64,000 nt of DNA. It comes from Kordiimonadales bacterium IMCC3096. GTDB taxonomy: Bacteria > Pseudomonadota > Alphaproteobacteria > Minwuiales > Minwuiaceae. Below are positions 1-8,607 of the stretch, piece after piece (the first letter of the stretch is position 1; each line of letters begins with the position of its first letter). A program made the translations under genes and the position numbers. Below the pieces are notes generated by a model. It ran no database searches, was not told where the DNA came from, and worked only from the letters and a program-made list of their open reading frames with translations. The stretch spans positions 4,002,115 through 4,066,114 of the forward strand of contig CP018227.1 in NCBI GenBank assembly GCA_016865035.1. Reading direction: 5' to 3'.

Positions 1-758
1 CTTTGTCCGTAGATGTTGACGCAGATGACGGCCTTCGGCGGTCGGCCCTGCCGTTCGGCATCCTGCAAGGCCCGCTCCAGCGCGTCGGGGCTCATGTTCC
101 AGCTTTCCGGCTCGCTGTCGATGAAGACCGGTCTTGCACCCTGATACAGGATCGGGTTGCAGCTCGCGACGAAGGTCAGGCTGGAACAGAACACCGTGTC
201 TCCCGGTCCGACGTCGAGCAGCCGCAGCGCCAGATGGATCGCTGCGGTTCCTGAACTCAGCGCCACCGCGCCGCCGACCCCGACCAGTTCGGCCAGTTCA
301 CGCTCGAAGGAGTCCACATGCGGGCCGACAGGTGCGATCCAGTTGGTGTCGAAGGCCTCCACCACCAGCTCGCGTTCCTCCGCCCCCATGTGCGGGGCGG
401 AGAGCAGGATCGGTGCCTGCATGTGCGAAAGATGGAACAGGCCGACAGGGCGACCCTGGTCGTCAACGACCGGCAGGTGGATCAGGCCGCCCGAGTTCAT
501 GAACTGGCGCGCCGACGCGCTGGAAGTGCCCTCCGGCACGGTCTTGGGTGTCACGGGCGCCAGTCCCGAGAGTGTCTGGTTCAGGTCATCGCTGACCATG
601 ATTGCCCGCCGGATGTCTCCGTCAGTGATGACCCGGATCAGGTGATCTGCCGCATCGGCCATCAGCAGGCACCCGAGCCCACCTGCGTCCAGTCTCTGCA
701 GGGCCTCCCGTACCGGTGTTTCCGGCCGCACCAGCAGCTTTCCGATATCCGTGATCAT
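1..758 (-). CDS. CBS-pair/DegT-DnrJ-EryC1 aminotransferase fusion (partial, runs off left edge)
   Basis: Reading the minus strand from ATG 758-756 gives 252 codons without a stop to the window edge, so the C-terminus is missing. Residues about 5-120 form two CBS repeats (RVITDGDIRRAI in the first, IHLPVVDDQGRPVGLF in the second). From about residue 125 the protein becomes a DegT-type PLP aminotransferase: NWIAPVGPHVDSFE, then SSGTAAIHLALR (PLP phosphate region), PGDTVFCSSLTF and GARPVFID. Such enzymes transaminate keto-sugar nucleotides for O-antigen or capsule glycans. The PLP lysine lies outside the window. The start overlaps the stop of the upstream ligase gene by one base (TGATG), implying translational coupling. 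CBS pairs are known N-terminal to sugar nucleotidyltransferases in such loci; on an aminotransferase this is unusual. Ligand control by the CBS pair is inference. Confidence 0.82.
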   Translation of the reverse strand, partial: MITDIGKLLVRPETPVREALQRLDAGGLGCLLMADAADHLIRVITDGDIRRAIMVSDDLNQTLSGLAPVTPKTVPEGTSSASARQFMNSGGLIHLPVVDDQGRPVGLFHLSHMQAPILLSAPHMGAEERELVVEAFDTNWIAPVGPHVDSFERELAELVGVGGAVALSSGTAAIHLALRLLDVGPGDTVFCSSLTFVASCNPILYQGARPVFIDSEPESWNMSPDALERALQDAERQGRPPKAVICVNIYGQ

Positions 759-2011
759 CAGGCTCGTGCCTCCTGATGGCCATGGCGTGTACCGGCAATG
801 ACCAGCGTCGCGATCAGAATGAACATGCAGATCCACCATCCCAGCCAGATCGAGTGTGCGGCGCCAAAGGCACCAAGACCCATGGCGATCAGTGCGGTCA
901 CGGTCGCGCGCTGTCGGTTGGGCAGATGCAGGGCCGCCAGGTGCAGCGCGGCGATCATCATCACCGCGGCCAGTGCGCCAAGAAGCCCGATATCCTGCCA
1001 GATCTGCGCGAAGATCGAGTGCGGATGCCAGAGATGATCCATCTTGTAGTAGTCACCCGGCCCCGAGTAGGTCGCGTTCAGCCGCTCGAACTCCAGGCCG
1101 TGACCCAGAATCGGGTGATTGCGCACCGTATCGACCACCGCAGTCCAGATCTCGAACCGTTCAAGCAACTTGTACTCAAGCAGACTGGATCCATCCAGGC
1201 TGGCCAGCAGCGCCGCGTTGATCGCCGGGAAGGCCAGCGGCGACAGCAGCATGAAACCTGCCGTCACGCAGAACATCACCAGCACACCGGCCTGCCGCGT
1301 CAGATGGCAGAACACATAGACAAGTATGCCGATCACACCGATCAGCTGAGAGGTCTCGCTGATGGTCATGAAGGACAGGATCAGGACCAGCAACAGGGCG
1401 AGGGGGAACTTCCAGCCGGGGCGCGTGATCGCGACCAGCGTGGCAACCGACAGGGTCATCACGACCCAGAAATCGTTGAACCGCGCCATGAACAGGTCCG
1501 GTGTCAGTGCCCAGGCCGTTGCGAGCAGCCCGTCCGGTGTTTCGAGATTGCGCGAGAAGACGGTCCTGATCCGCAGCAGCAGGTGATCGCTGAGCAGGTC
1601 GAACAGGGCAATGGCGACACCGACGGCGATGCCCGCGACGAGTGCCCTGACGATCAGCCTGCGCGCACCGGGCAGTGCCGCGGCCAGCAGAACAAGGGGG
1701 ATGCCGGGCACGACGGCCATGGCGCTTCGGATCGCAAGTTCCTGCATCCGGTCCGACTGTTCAGGCAGTGCCGACCAGAGCGGGCTCAGCAGGCCGAGCA
1801 CCATGATGGCCACCAGTCCGCCAAGCCCCAGCCAGACGGCCCTGTGGGAGAAGGCATTGGCCACCGCACCACGATGCTTGAGCAGCCATGGCAGGGACAG
1901 GACAGCCGCACCACCGGCGAGCCAGGCGATGCCGCGGTCGGCCACGAACGCCAGCCAGGGGATCAGGAAGGCCGAGAGGCCGAGGCCCGTCAGGGCGAGG
2001 GGGCGGGTCAT
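758..2011 (-). CDS. O-antigen ligase/polymerase-like membrane protein (Wzy_C family)
   Basis: A 417-residue protein made almost entirely of hydrophobic helices, about ten to twelve by eye. A larger polar segment at about residues 285-345 carries NHPILGHGLEFE and HPHSIFAQIWQDIGLLG, the pattern of the periplasmic loop of the O-antigen ligase (WaaL)/polymerase (Wzy) superfamily. It would act in the inner membrane on lipid-linked glycans, either transferring O-antigen to lipid A-core or polymerising it; the sequence cannot tell which. It lies 9 bases after the thioesterase gene and overlaps the CBS-aminotransferase gene by one base, so the three genes are probably one transcript. Confidence 0.8.
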   Translation of the reverse strand: MTRPLALTGLGLSAFLIPWLAFVADRGIAWLAGGAAVLSLPWLLKHRGAVANAFSHRAVWLGLGGLVAIMVLGLLSPLWSALPEQSDRMQELAIRSAMAVVPGIPLVLLAAALPGARRLIVRALVAGIAVGVAIALFDLLSDHLLLRIRTVFSRNLETPDGLLATAWALTPDLFMARFNDFWVVMTLSVATLVAITRPGWKFPLALLLVLILSFMTISETSQLIGVIGILVYVFCHLTRQAGVLVMFCVTAGFMLLSPLAFPAINAALLASLDGSSLLEYKLLERFEIWTAVVDTVRNHPILGHGLEFERLNATYSGPGDYYKMDHLWHPHSIFAQIWQDIGLLGALAAVMMIAALHLAALHLPNRQRATVTALIAMGLGAFGAAHSIWLGWWICMFILIATLVIAGTRHGHQEARA

Positions 2012-2020
2012 CTCTGTGCT

Positions 2021-2443
2021 TCAGGACTCGGGTGGCAGCGCATAGGTACCGGTCACATGCGCCACCGGGTCCGCCATGCCGTCCGAGAACAATGAAACTT
2101 CACCCACAGCGAGACGGCGACCCAGTTTCAGCAATCGCACTTCCGCAATGATGTCCGCCGGGGTTGGCAGGCGCAGGAAATTCATGGTGATCGATGTGGT
2201 GACCGACTGGGTCTTCGGCCCCACCATGGCCATGACCGCAATGTAGAGACCAACATCCGCCATCCAGAACAGCGTCGGGCCAGAAACAGTGCCGCCGGGT
2301 CGCAGATGCGTTTCATTCACCGGCATGCGCAGGCGCGCCGTCATGTCCCCGGCCTGCTCGATCACCATGCCCAGATGGCTGGATTGCGGGAACTCCCGCG
2401 CCAGCAGGTCCGTCAGTTCATCGGGTGTCATAACGGCGGCCAT
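2021..2443 (-). CDS. PaaI-type hotdog thioesterase
   Basis: A 140-residue single hotdog domain. The helix segment LRPGGTVSGPTLFWMADVGLYIAVMA and the later TTSITMNFLRLPTPADIIAEVRLLKLGRRLAVGEVSLF match PaaI/YdiI-type acyl-CoA thioesterases, which hydrolyse small or aromatic acyl-CoAs in the cytoplasm. It is the first gene of the minus-strand group leading into the glycan genes, and is divergent from mnmA. A second ATG four codons in (2431) is an alternative start. Substrate unknown; a direct role in glycan synthesis is not implied. Confidence 0.8.
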   Translation of the reverse strand: MAAVMTPDELTDLLAREFPQSSHLGMVIEQAGDMTARLRMPVNETHLRPGGTVSGPTLFWMADVGLYIAVMAMVGPKTQSVTTSITMNFLRLPTPADIIAEVRLLKLGRRLAVGEVSLFSDGMADPVAHVTGTYALPPES

Positions 2444-2578
2444 GGCCTGATCTCCGGCGCTGTGAGCATGTCATGCTGACTTGCCCGAGGGGGCATGGTC
2501 AGTCAAGCGCGACGGTTTCGCCGGGAACAATGGCCGCGGTGGTTTCACGAACCGCCGAAACCGCCTATATGCAGCGCC

Positions 2579-3718
2579 ATGGAGCTGGATCTGAACATCG
2601 CTAGGCCCCGTTCGGAAACCCGTGTGGTGGTTGCCATGTCCGGGGGCGTCGACTCCTCGGTGACTGCGGCAATGGTGAAGGCGGCCGGTTACGACACCGT
2701 CGGGATCACCCTGCAGCTCTACGACCATGGTGCCGCCGTGGAGCGCAAGGGGGCCTGCTGCGCCGGGCAGGACATCCTCGACGCGCAGCGCGTGGCGGAA
2801 CGGATCGGCATCCCGCACTATGTGCTGGACTACGAGAGCCGTTTCCGGGACGCGGTGATCGACGATTTCGCCGACAGCTATCTGCGTGGCGAGACCCCGG
2901 TGCCCTGCATCCGCTGCAACCAGACCGTCAAGTTCCGCGATCTGCTGCAGACCGCGCGGGATCTGGGCGCGGACGCCCTCGCCACGGGCCACTATGTCCG
3001 CCGCGTGACCGGTGAGGGCGGAGCCGAACTGCGGGCAGCGGTCGATGACAGCCGGGACCAGAGCTATTTCCTGTTCGCCACCACGGCTGAGCAGCTTGAA
3101 TTCCTGCGCTTCCCCCTCGGTGACCTGCCGAAGTCCGAAGTGCGGGCGCTGGCAGAGCGGTTCGACCTGCCCGTGGCCGCGAAGCCGGACAGCCAGGACA
3201 TCTGCTTCGTGCCGAACGGCGACTATCGCCGGGTGATCGAGAAACTGCGCCCCGACGCCCGTGTGCCCGGCAACATCGTCGACCTGTCCGGTGCGGTACT
3301 GGGACAGCATGACGGGATCATCGGCTACACCATCGGTCAGCGGAAGGGCCTGGGGCTGGGCGGAGAGGCGGGCGGCCATACGGAACCGCGCTTCGTTGTC
3401 CGGCTGGACCCGTCACGGGCGGAGGTCGTCGTCGGCCCGCGGGAGGCGCTGGCCTGCGCCAGCCTGACGGTGAATGAACTCAACTGGCTGGGGGACGAAC
3501 CGCTGCCGGTCGAGGGCAGGGCGGTCATGGCCCGCATCCGCAATACTGCCGACGCCGTGCCAGGCCGGTTGATCCCGGCCGGCAACGGCATGGCGACGAT
3601 GCAGTTCGCTGCGCCGGAGTTCGGGGTCTCGCCAGGTCAGGCCTGTGTCTTCTACGATGATGACCGGGTGCTGGGTGGCGGCTGGATCGTCGAGGCGGAA
3701 AGCGCAATCGCCGCCTGA
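2579..3718 (+). CDS. mnmA: tRNA-specific 2-thiouridylase MnmA
   Basis: MnmA adenylates and thiolates U34 of tRNAs for Lys, Glu and Gln in the cytoplasm, taking sulfur from the IscS/Tus relay. The PP-loop SGGVDSS lies near residue 23. The two catalytic cysteines sit in VPCIRCNQ and [12 protein letters not shown], and [10 protein letters not shown] is also typical. I chose ATG 2579 (379 residues, [10 protein letters not shown]...) because it gives normal family length. The open frame continues upstream to 2495, but the extra 28 residues are Arg/Trp/Pro-rich and unlike the family. Divergent from the thioesterase gene; the LysR gene follows after 48 bases. Confidence 0.95.
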   Translation: MELDLNIARPRSETRVVVAMSGGVDSSVTAAMVKAAGYDTVGITLQLYDHGAAVERKGACCAGQDILDAQRVAERIGIPHYVLDYESRFRDAVIDDFADSYLRGETPVPCIRCNQTVKFRDLLQTARDLGADALATGHYVRRVTGEGGAELRAAVDDSRDQSYFLFATTAEQLEFLRFPLGDLPKSEVRALAERFDLPVAAKPDSQDICFVPNGDYRRVIEKLRPDARVPGNIVDLSGAVLGQHDGIIGYTIGQRKGLGLGGEAGGHTEPRFVVRLDPSRAEVVVGPREALACASLTVNELNWLGDEPLPVEGRAVMARIRNTADAVPGRLIPAGNGMATMQFAAPEFGVSPGQACVFYDDDRVLGGGWIVEAESAIAA

Positions 3719-3766
3719 CACCTGACAACTGCACCTGGCGACAGGCTGGATCAGGGATCGTCATTC

Positions 3767-4657
3767 ATGCGCTTCACGTTCGATCAGATACGGACCTTTC
3801 TGGCCGTCGCACAGGCCGGCGGCGTGCGCCGCGCCGCGGAGACGCTGCATCTGACGCAACCGGCCGTCACCGCCAGGCTCAAGGGGCTGGAGGAGGCACT
3901 GGGTGTCACCCTGTTCGACCGCAAGGCCGGGATGGCGCTGACCAAGGACGGCATCGCCCTGGTCGGCTATGCCGAGCAGTTCCTGAAGCTGAACGACCTG
4001 ATCCAGCGCGATGTGGCGCGCCCCGACAGTATCGACCAGCTGTTCCGCATCGGCGTGTCGGAGACCATCGTGCAGTCATGGCTGCCGGAGTTCATTGCCG
4101 AGCTGCGAGCGGCCTTTCCCCGGCTGTCGGTGGAGATCGACGTCGACATCTCGCAGAACCTGCGCGACCGGCTGCTGGCCAGTGCCATCGATTTCGCGAT
4201 CCTGATGGGTCCGGTCTCCAACTACCGTGTGGAGAACGTGCATCTGCCGGACTATCCCATCGCCTGGTTCTGTGCACCCGGCCGGATCGGAGGCATGAGT
4301 GCGGAGGAGATATTCCTGTCGTCGCCGGTCATCACCTTTGCCCGCGATACCCGGCCCTTCCGCGTCCTGAAGGAGGTCATGCTGGAACGCTATGGCCCCG
4401 GGGTGGTGCTCTTCCCGTCCTCCTCGCTCTCGGCCTGTTTCAGGCTGGTTGCATCGGGCCTGGGCGTCGGTGCCTTGCCCCTGGCGCTCGCCGATCAGGC
4501 GCTGAAGAGCGGCGAGATCGAGCGTTTCGATCCCGGCTGGAGCCCGGAACCGCTGGCTTTCACCGCATCCTACCTCGGCGCGCCGGAAAGCGCCGTGGGC
4601 GGACAGGCTGCCGAGATAGCGCGGCGTATCGCGGAGCGCTATGATCAGAATTCCTGA
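3767..4657 (+). CDS. LysR-family transcriptional regulator
   Basis: A 296-residue LysR protein. The N-terminal winged helix-turn-helix is clear (TFLAVAQAGGVRRAAETLHL, then TQPAVTARLKGLEEALGVTLFDR), followed by a periplasmic-binding-type effector domain from about residue 90. It is encoded in the same direction as, and immediately before, the D-glutamate cyclase/TRAP/oxoprolinase genes, with an AT-rich palindromic site in between. I infer that it controls them, with the effector probably their substrate or an intermediate. Tandem rather than divergent placement is less usual for LysR regulators. Confidence 0.9.
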   Translation: MRFTFDQIRTFLAVAQAGGVRRAAETLHLTQPAVTARLKGLEEALGVTLFDRKAGMALTKDGIALVGYAEQFLKLNDLIQRDVARPDSIDQLFRIGVSETIVQSWLPEFIAELRAAFPRLSVEIDVDISQNLRDRLLASAIDFAILMGPVSNYRVENVHLPDYPIAWFCAPGRIGGMSAEEIFLSSPVITFARDTRPFRVLKEVMLERYGPGVVLFPSSSLSACFRLVASGLGVGALPLALADQALKSGEIERFDPGWSPEPLAFTASYLGAPESAVGGQAAEIARRIAERYDQNS

Positions 4658-4689
4658 TCAAATTTGATCCAAAATTGAAATTTGATCGA
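4656..4689. promoter_or_regulatory. Putative LysR operator (palindrome plus direct repeat)
   Basis: GATCAAATTTGATC at 4656-4669 is a perfect 14-base palindrome. Its half AAATTTGATC recurs at 4678-4687, 18 bases downstream. The site begins at the LysR stop codon, is strikingly AT-rich in GC-rich DNA, and lies about 50-85 bases before the next start codon, where LysR sites are expected. That it binds this regulator is inferred. Confidence 0.6.
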
Positions 4690-4741
4690 ATGGAGCCCTG
4701 CACCTTACCGTTGTGCTGCGTAACGGAAGGGAACAGGGGAC

Positions 4742-5548
4742 ATGGCGGTGGCGGAAACGTTCGAGGGGCTGAAGGGCGCTGGTGTCCAGGGGGTGCGTGC
4801 CGCGATACGCAGCGGCAGATACACTGGACACACTGCCGGTCTCGCAGCGGGCAAGCTGCAGACCAACCTCGCCATCCTGCCGCGTGCCATGGCCGGTGAC
4901 TTCCGGACGTTCTGCGAGCGCAATGCCCGTCCCTGTCCGCTGGTCGGTGTGACGGAACCGGGCAGCCCCAATCTGCCGGCACTGGGTGACATTGACCTGC
5001 GCACCGATGTGCCAGCCTACAACATCTATCGCGACGGCCGGCTGACCGAGACGGTCAGCGACGTCTCCGCATTCTGGCGCGACGATCTCGTCGGGTTCGC
5101 CCTGGGCTGCTCCTTCACATTCGAGCATGCGCTGATGGCGGCGGGTATCCCCATGCACCACATCGATGCCGACCGGACCGTGCCGATGTACCGGACCAAT
5201 ATCGCGACCGAGGCGGTCGGCCCGTTTGGCGGCGGCATGGTGGTGTCCATGCGCTATATCGCGGCGGACCAGGTTGCCCGCGCCATCGAGGTGACTGCGG
5301 CCTTTCCATGGGCACATGGTGCCCCCATTCATCAGGGCGACCCGGCGGAGATCGGTATCGCCGACCTGCAGGTGCCGGACTGGGGCGACCCACCCTGTGG
5401 GCCGGAAGGGGTGCCCGTGTTCTGGGCCTGTGGTGTGACCCCCCAGAACGCACTGACCAACGCACGACCGGAGATCTGCATCACCCATACGCCAGGCCGG
5501 ATGCTGATCACCGATATCGACGACCAGACGAACGCGATCCTCAACTGA
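4742..5548 (+). CDS. D-glutamate cyclase-family putative hydro-lyase (DUF1445)
   Basis: A 268-residue single-domain protein with the family's signature segments: GCSFTFEHALMAAGIP, MYRTNI, HGAPIHQGDP and VPVFWACGVTPQ. The family (PF07286) includes bacterial YcsI-like proteins, usually called putative hydro-lyases, and the catalytic part of mammalian DGLUCY, which interconverts D-glutamate and 5-oxo-D-proline. AGGGGAC precedes the ATG. It sits between the LysR operator and a TRAP transporter, and upstream of a 5-oxoprolinase. The context fits D-glutamate/5-oxoproline chemistry, but the reaction of this bacterial copy is inferred. Confidence 0.85.
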   Translation: MAVAETFEGLKGAGVQGVRAAIRSGRYTGHTAGLAAGKLQTNLAILPRAMAGDFRTFCERNARPCPLVGVTEPGSPNLPALGDIDLRTDVPAYNIYRDGRLTETVSDVSAFWRDDLVGFALGCSFTFEHALMAAGIPMHHIDADRTVPMYRTNIATEAVGPFGGGMVVSMRYIAADQVARAIEVTAAFPWAHGAPIHQGDPAEIGIADLQVPDWGDPPCGPEGVPVFWACGVTPQNALTNARPEICITHTPGRMLITDIDDQTNAILN

Positions 5549-5573
5549 AGTCTCAAACAGGGAGAACAAGATA

Positions 5574-6611
5574 ATGAAAAGAATCGCAACTCTCGCCGCC
5601 GCCCTCGCGGTGACGGCAACCGCTGCACTGGCCGATGGGCCGGTCGTGGTGAAGGCTGTTGGTACCTGGGGCAGCCTGACCAACTACCAGAAGCACGAAG
5701 GGCCGTTCTGGAACGAACGGATCGCCGCCGTGTCCGGTGGTTCGATCATTGGCGAGATCAAGCCGCAGACCGAACTGGGCCTGAAGGGTTTCGAGATCAT
5801 GCGTCTGGTGAAGAACGGCGTGTTCGACTTCGCCTTTGGCCTGCCGGGCTATGTGGCGGCGGAGAATGCCATCTTCGAAGGTGCCGATCTCTCTTCCGTG
5901 ACCCAGGACATCGCGACCCAGCGCAAGGTGGCGGAAGCCTATTTCCCGACCCTGGAGGAAGCCTTTGCCAAGTACTACAACGCGAAGCTGCTGACCCTCT
6001 ATCCGTTCCCCAGCCAGACGCTGTGGTGCAATGGCGAGGTCAACGGCATCGAGGACCTGAAGGGCAAGAAGATCCGGGTCTATGCCACGACCCTGGGTGA
6101 TTTCGTCGAGGGCGTGGGTGGCACCTCCGTCACCGTGCCCTTCGCCGAGGTCATTCCGGCGCTGGAGAAGGGCGTCGTCGATTGCGGCATCACCGGCACC
6201 ATGTCCGCCTACAAGGCGAAGTGGCACCAAGTGGCAACGCATGCCTACACGCTGCGTGTCGGCTGGGGCCTGGCCTTCGGTGCCATGAACATGAAGAAGT
6301 GGAACGCCCTGTCGGCCGAGCAGCAGAAACTGCTGACCGACGAGATCGGCAAGCTGACCGATGAGATGTGGGCCGAGACCGCGACCGAGGACGAGGTGGC
6401 GATCAGCTGCATCACCGGCGGCAAGTGCGACATCGGCGAACCCGGCGCGATGGTGCTGGTGGAACCGTCGGCTGCGGACCTGGCGCTGCGCGACAAGGTC
6501 GCCAACGAGGTGGTGCTGGCCCGGTGGGCGGAACGTTGCGGTGCCGAGTGTGCATCGAACTGGAACGCCACCGTGGGCAGCCTGCTCGGACTGACGGCGA
6601 AGGCCAACTGA
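5574..6611 (+). CDS. dctP: TRAP transporter substrate-binding protein (DctP family)
   Basis: A 345-residue periplasmic binding protein. MKRIATLAAALAVTATAALA is a Sec signal peptide with likely cleavage before DGP. The segment GIEDLKGKKIRVYATTLGDFVEGVGG carries the conserved arginine that usually contacts the substrate carboxylate in DctP-type proteins. The spaced cysteine pairs CITGGKC and CGAEC near the C-terminus may form disulfides. AGGGAGAA precedes the start. It would deliver substrate to the DctQ/DctM permease encoded next. Because its neighbours are a D-glutamate cyclase-like protein and an oxoprolinase, I infer 5-oxoproline or a related acid; binding proteins of this class with bound pyroglutamate are known from Bordetella. 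Confidence 0.9.
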   Translation: MKRIATLAAALAVTATAALADGPVVVKAVGTWGSLTNYQKHEGPFWNERIAAVSGGSIIGEIKPQTELGLKGFEIMRLVKNGVFDFAFGLPGYVAAENAIFEGADLSSVTQDIATQRKVAEAYFPTLEEAFAKYYNAKLLTLYPFPSQTLWCNGEVNGIEDLKGKKIRVYATTLGDFVEGVGGTSVTVPFAEVIPALEKGVVDCGITGTMSAYKAKWHQVATHAYTLRVGWGLAFGAMNMKKWNALSAEQQKLLTDEIGKLTDEMWAETATEDEVAISCITGGKCDIGEPGAMVLVEPSAADLALRDKVANEVVLARWAERCGAECASNWNATVGSLLGLTAKAN

Positions 6612-6630
6612 TCCAGCCTTCGTTGCCGTG

Positions 6631-6673
6631 ACTCCGGCCATCCCCTTGTCTCCTCCCCGGGGATGGCCGGAGT
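6631..6673 (+). promoter_or_regulatory. Strong intercistronic hairpin between binding-protein and small-permease genes
   Basis: ACTCCGGCCATCCCC (6631-6645) and GGGGATGGCCGGAGT (6659-6673) are perfect complements: a 15-bp GC-rich stem with a 13-base loop. No T-run follows, so it is probably not a full terminator. At this place in binding-protein operons such hairpins usually protect the upstream mRNA 3' end or partly stop transcription, giving more binding protein than permease. That role is inferred. Confidence 0.75.
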
Positions 6674-6704
6674 TCTCTGCCACACCTCCAGCGGGGTACC
6701 TCAG

Positions 6705-7265
6705 ATGCTGCGCCTGATAGATGCCACTCACCGCTTTTCGCGCCTGCTGGTCTGGATCGGCGGCGGGATGATCCTGCTCTCCGCCCTGCTGGTCACGGTC
6801 GAGATCTTCGTCCGCAAGTTCGCGGGCGTCAGTATCGGCGGTGCCGACGAGATTTCCGGCTATGCCTTCGGCGTGGCCACCAGCCTGGGCCTTGCCTTCG
6901 CGCTTTTCGAACGCGCCCATATCCGGGTCGATGCCATTTTCCTGCTGCTCCCCGGACCGGCGCGCACAGGTCTGAACTTCATTGGCCTGGCCCTGCTGAC
7001 CGGCTTCGCGGGCATCATCGCCTGGATGGGCTGGGGCATGGTCGCGGACACACTGGCCCACGGGTCGCGCTCCATCACGCCAATGCGCACGCCGCTGGCC
7101 ATTCCCCAGATACCTTGGCTGGCCGGCTGGATCTTCTTCGTCCTGTGCGGGGTACTGCTGTTCGTCGGGGCCATCGTCGCCCTGCTGCGGCGCGACGGCG
7201 CCGGTGCTGATCGTCTGATCGGGGTGAAGACCCTGGACGAACAGATCGAAGACGAGACAGCCTGA
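6705..7265 (+). CDS. dctQ: TRAP transporter small permease (DctQ)
   Basis: A 186-residue membrane protein with four predicted helices. GGADEISGYAFGVATSLGLAFALFERAHIRVD is the typical second-helix region of DctQ proteins. I chose ATG 6705 (MLRLIDATHRFSRLL); the frame is open from 6663, but that earlier ATG is inside the hairpin stem. The stop overlaps the large-permease start by one base (TGATG). It acts in the inner membrane with DctM and DctP in Na+-driven uptake of an organic acid. Confidence 0.88.
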   Translation: MLRLIDATHRFSRLLVWIGGGMILLSALLVTVEIFVRKFAGVSIGGADEISGYAFGVATSLGLAFALFERAHIRVDAIFLLLPGPARTGLNFIGLALLTGFAGIIAWMGWGMVADTLAHGSRSITPMRTPLAIPQIPWLAGWIFFVLCGVLLFVGAIVALLRRDGAGADRLIGVKTLDEQIEDETA

Positions 7266-8548
7266 TGCTCACCAAGACACTGGTCATCCTGCTCGCCCTC
7301 ATCGCGCTCGCGGTGCCGGTGGCTGCCGCCCTTGGCTGGCTGGGTCTCACCCTGCAGTACATGGAAAGCCCGATGCCGCTGCATCGTGCGCTTGGCGACA
7401 TGGTCTGGCAGACCGGCACGGATTTCATCCTTGTGGCCATCCCGATGTTCGTGCTGCTGGGCGAGATCCTGCTGCGCTCCGGCATCGCGGAACGCATGTA
7501 CGAAGGCATCGTGAAGTGGCTCGGCTGGTTGCCGGGCGGCCTGATGCACGCGAACACGGGCTCCTGCGCGCTGTTCGCCGCCACCTCCGGTTCCTCCGTT
7601 GCCACAGCCGCCACCATCGGCACGGTCGCGATCCCGCAGATCGAGCGGCGCGGCTACAACGAGCGGCTGTTCCTCGGCACCATCGCCGCAGGCGGTACGC
7701 TGGGCATCCTGATCCCGCCATCGATCAACCTGATCCTTTATGGGCTGCTGACCGACACATCGGTGCCGGAGCTCTACCTCGCGGGCTTCCTACCGGGCTT
7801 CCTGCTGGCGGCGCTGTTCATGGTGACGGTGATCGTGCTGTGCCTCTATCGCCGTTCATGGGGCGGGGAGCCGATCAGCGTGACCTGGGCAGAGCGCATT
7901 GCCGCGCTGCCGGCGCTGCTGCCGCCCATCGGGATCTTCATCGTGGTTGTCGGGTCCATCTACGCCGGTCTGGCGACGCCGACCGAAGCCGCGTCGCTGG
8001 GTGTCGTTGCCGCACTGATCCTGGCCGCGTCCAACCGGACACTGACCCTGTCGATGCTGCGCAGCGCGCTGGAGGGCACGATGCGGACGACATCGATGAT
8101 CATGCTGATCATCTTTGCCGCCGTGTTCCTGAACTTCGTGCTGTCGATCATCGGCCTGACCCAGGCACTGGCGGACTTCGTCACCGGTCTGGGCCTGACC
8201 CCCATGCAGACCATGCTGATGCTGATCGCCGTTCTGGTCGTCATCGGCTGTTTCATGGAAACCCTGTCGATGCTGCTGACCACCGCGCCGCTGATCACGC
8301 CGATCGTCGTGGCGCTGGGGTTTGATCCGGTCTGGTTCGGCATCCTGCTGATGGTGCTGCTGGAAACGGCACTGATAACACCCCCCATCGGCATCAACCT
8401 TTATGTCGTGCAGGGCGTTCGCGACAAGGGACCGCTGTCCGACGTCATGATCGGTGCGGCTCCCTTTGTTCTGACCATGTTTGCAATGATCGCAATGCTG
8501 CTGATCTTTCCCGAGATCGCACTCTGGTTGCCCGGACTGTTCTATTAA
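7265..8548 (+). CDS. dctM: TRAP transporter large permease (DctM)
   Basis: A 427-residue membrane protein with about twelve helices. Hallmarks of the large TRAP subunit are present: [44 protein letters not shown] in the first half and the matching [17 protein letters not shown] and [15 protein letters not shown] in the second. It forms the Na+/substrate translocation pathway. Translationally coupled to dctQ, and followed after 59 bases by the oxoprolinase gene. Confidence 0.92.
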   Translation: MLTKTLVILLALIALAVPVAAALGWLGLTLQYMESPMPLHRALGDMVWQTGTDFILVAIPMFVLLGEILLRSGIAERMYEGIVKWLGWLPGGLMHANTGSCALFAATSGSSVATAATIGTVAIPQIERRGYNERLFLGTIAAGGTLGILIPPSINLILYGLLTDTSVPELYLAGFLPGFLLAALFMVTVIVLCLYRRSWGGEPISVTWAERIAALPALLPPIGIFIVVVGSIYAGLATPTEAASLGVVAALILAASNRTLTLSMLRSALEGTMRTTSMIMLIIFAAVFLNFVLSIIGLTQALADFVTGLGLTPMQTMLMLIAVLVVIGCFMETLSMLLTTAPLITPIVVALGFDPVWFGILLMVLLETALITPPIGINLYVVQGVRDKGPLSDVMIGAAPFVLTMFAMIAMLLIFPEIALWLPGLFY

Positions 8549-8607
8549 GGTCCGGGACCATGTGCGCGGGAATCACGGCAGGCGAGATGATGAAGGAGAT
8601 GAATTCC

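Noticed and set aside
776-2095. Long plus-strand frame of 439 codons
   Set aside because: It is opposite the O-antigen ligase-like gene, and its translation is rich in Gln, His, Arg and Gly without any domain; typical antisense openness of GC-rich DNA.
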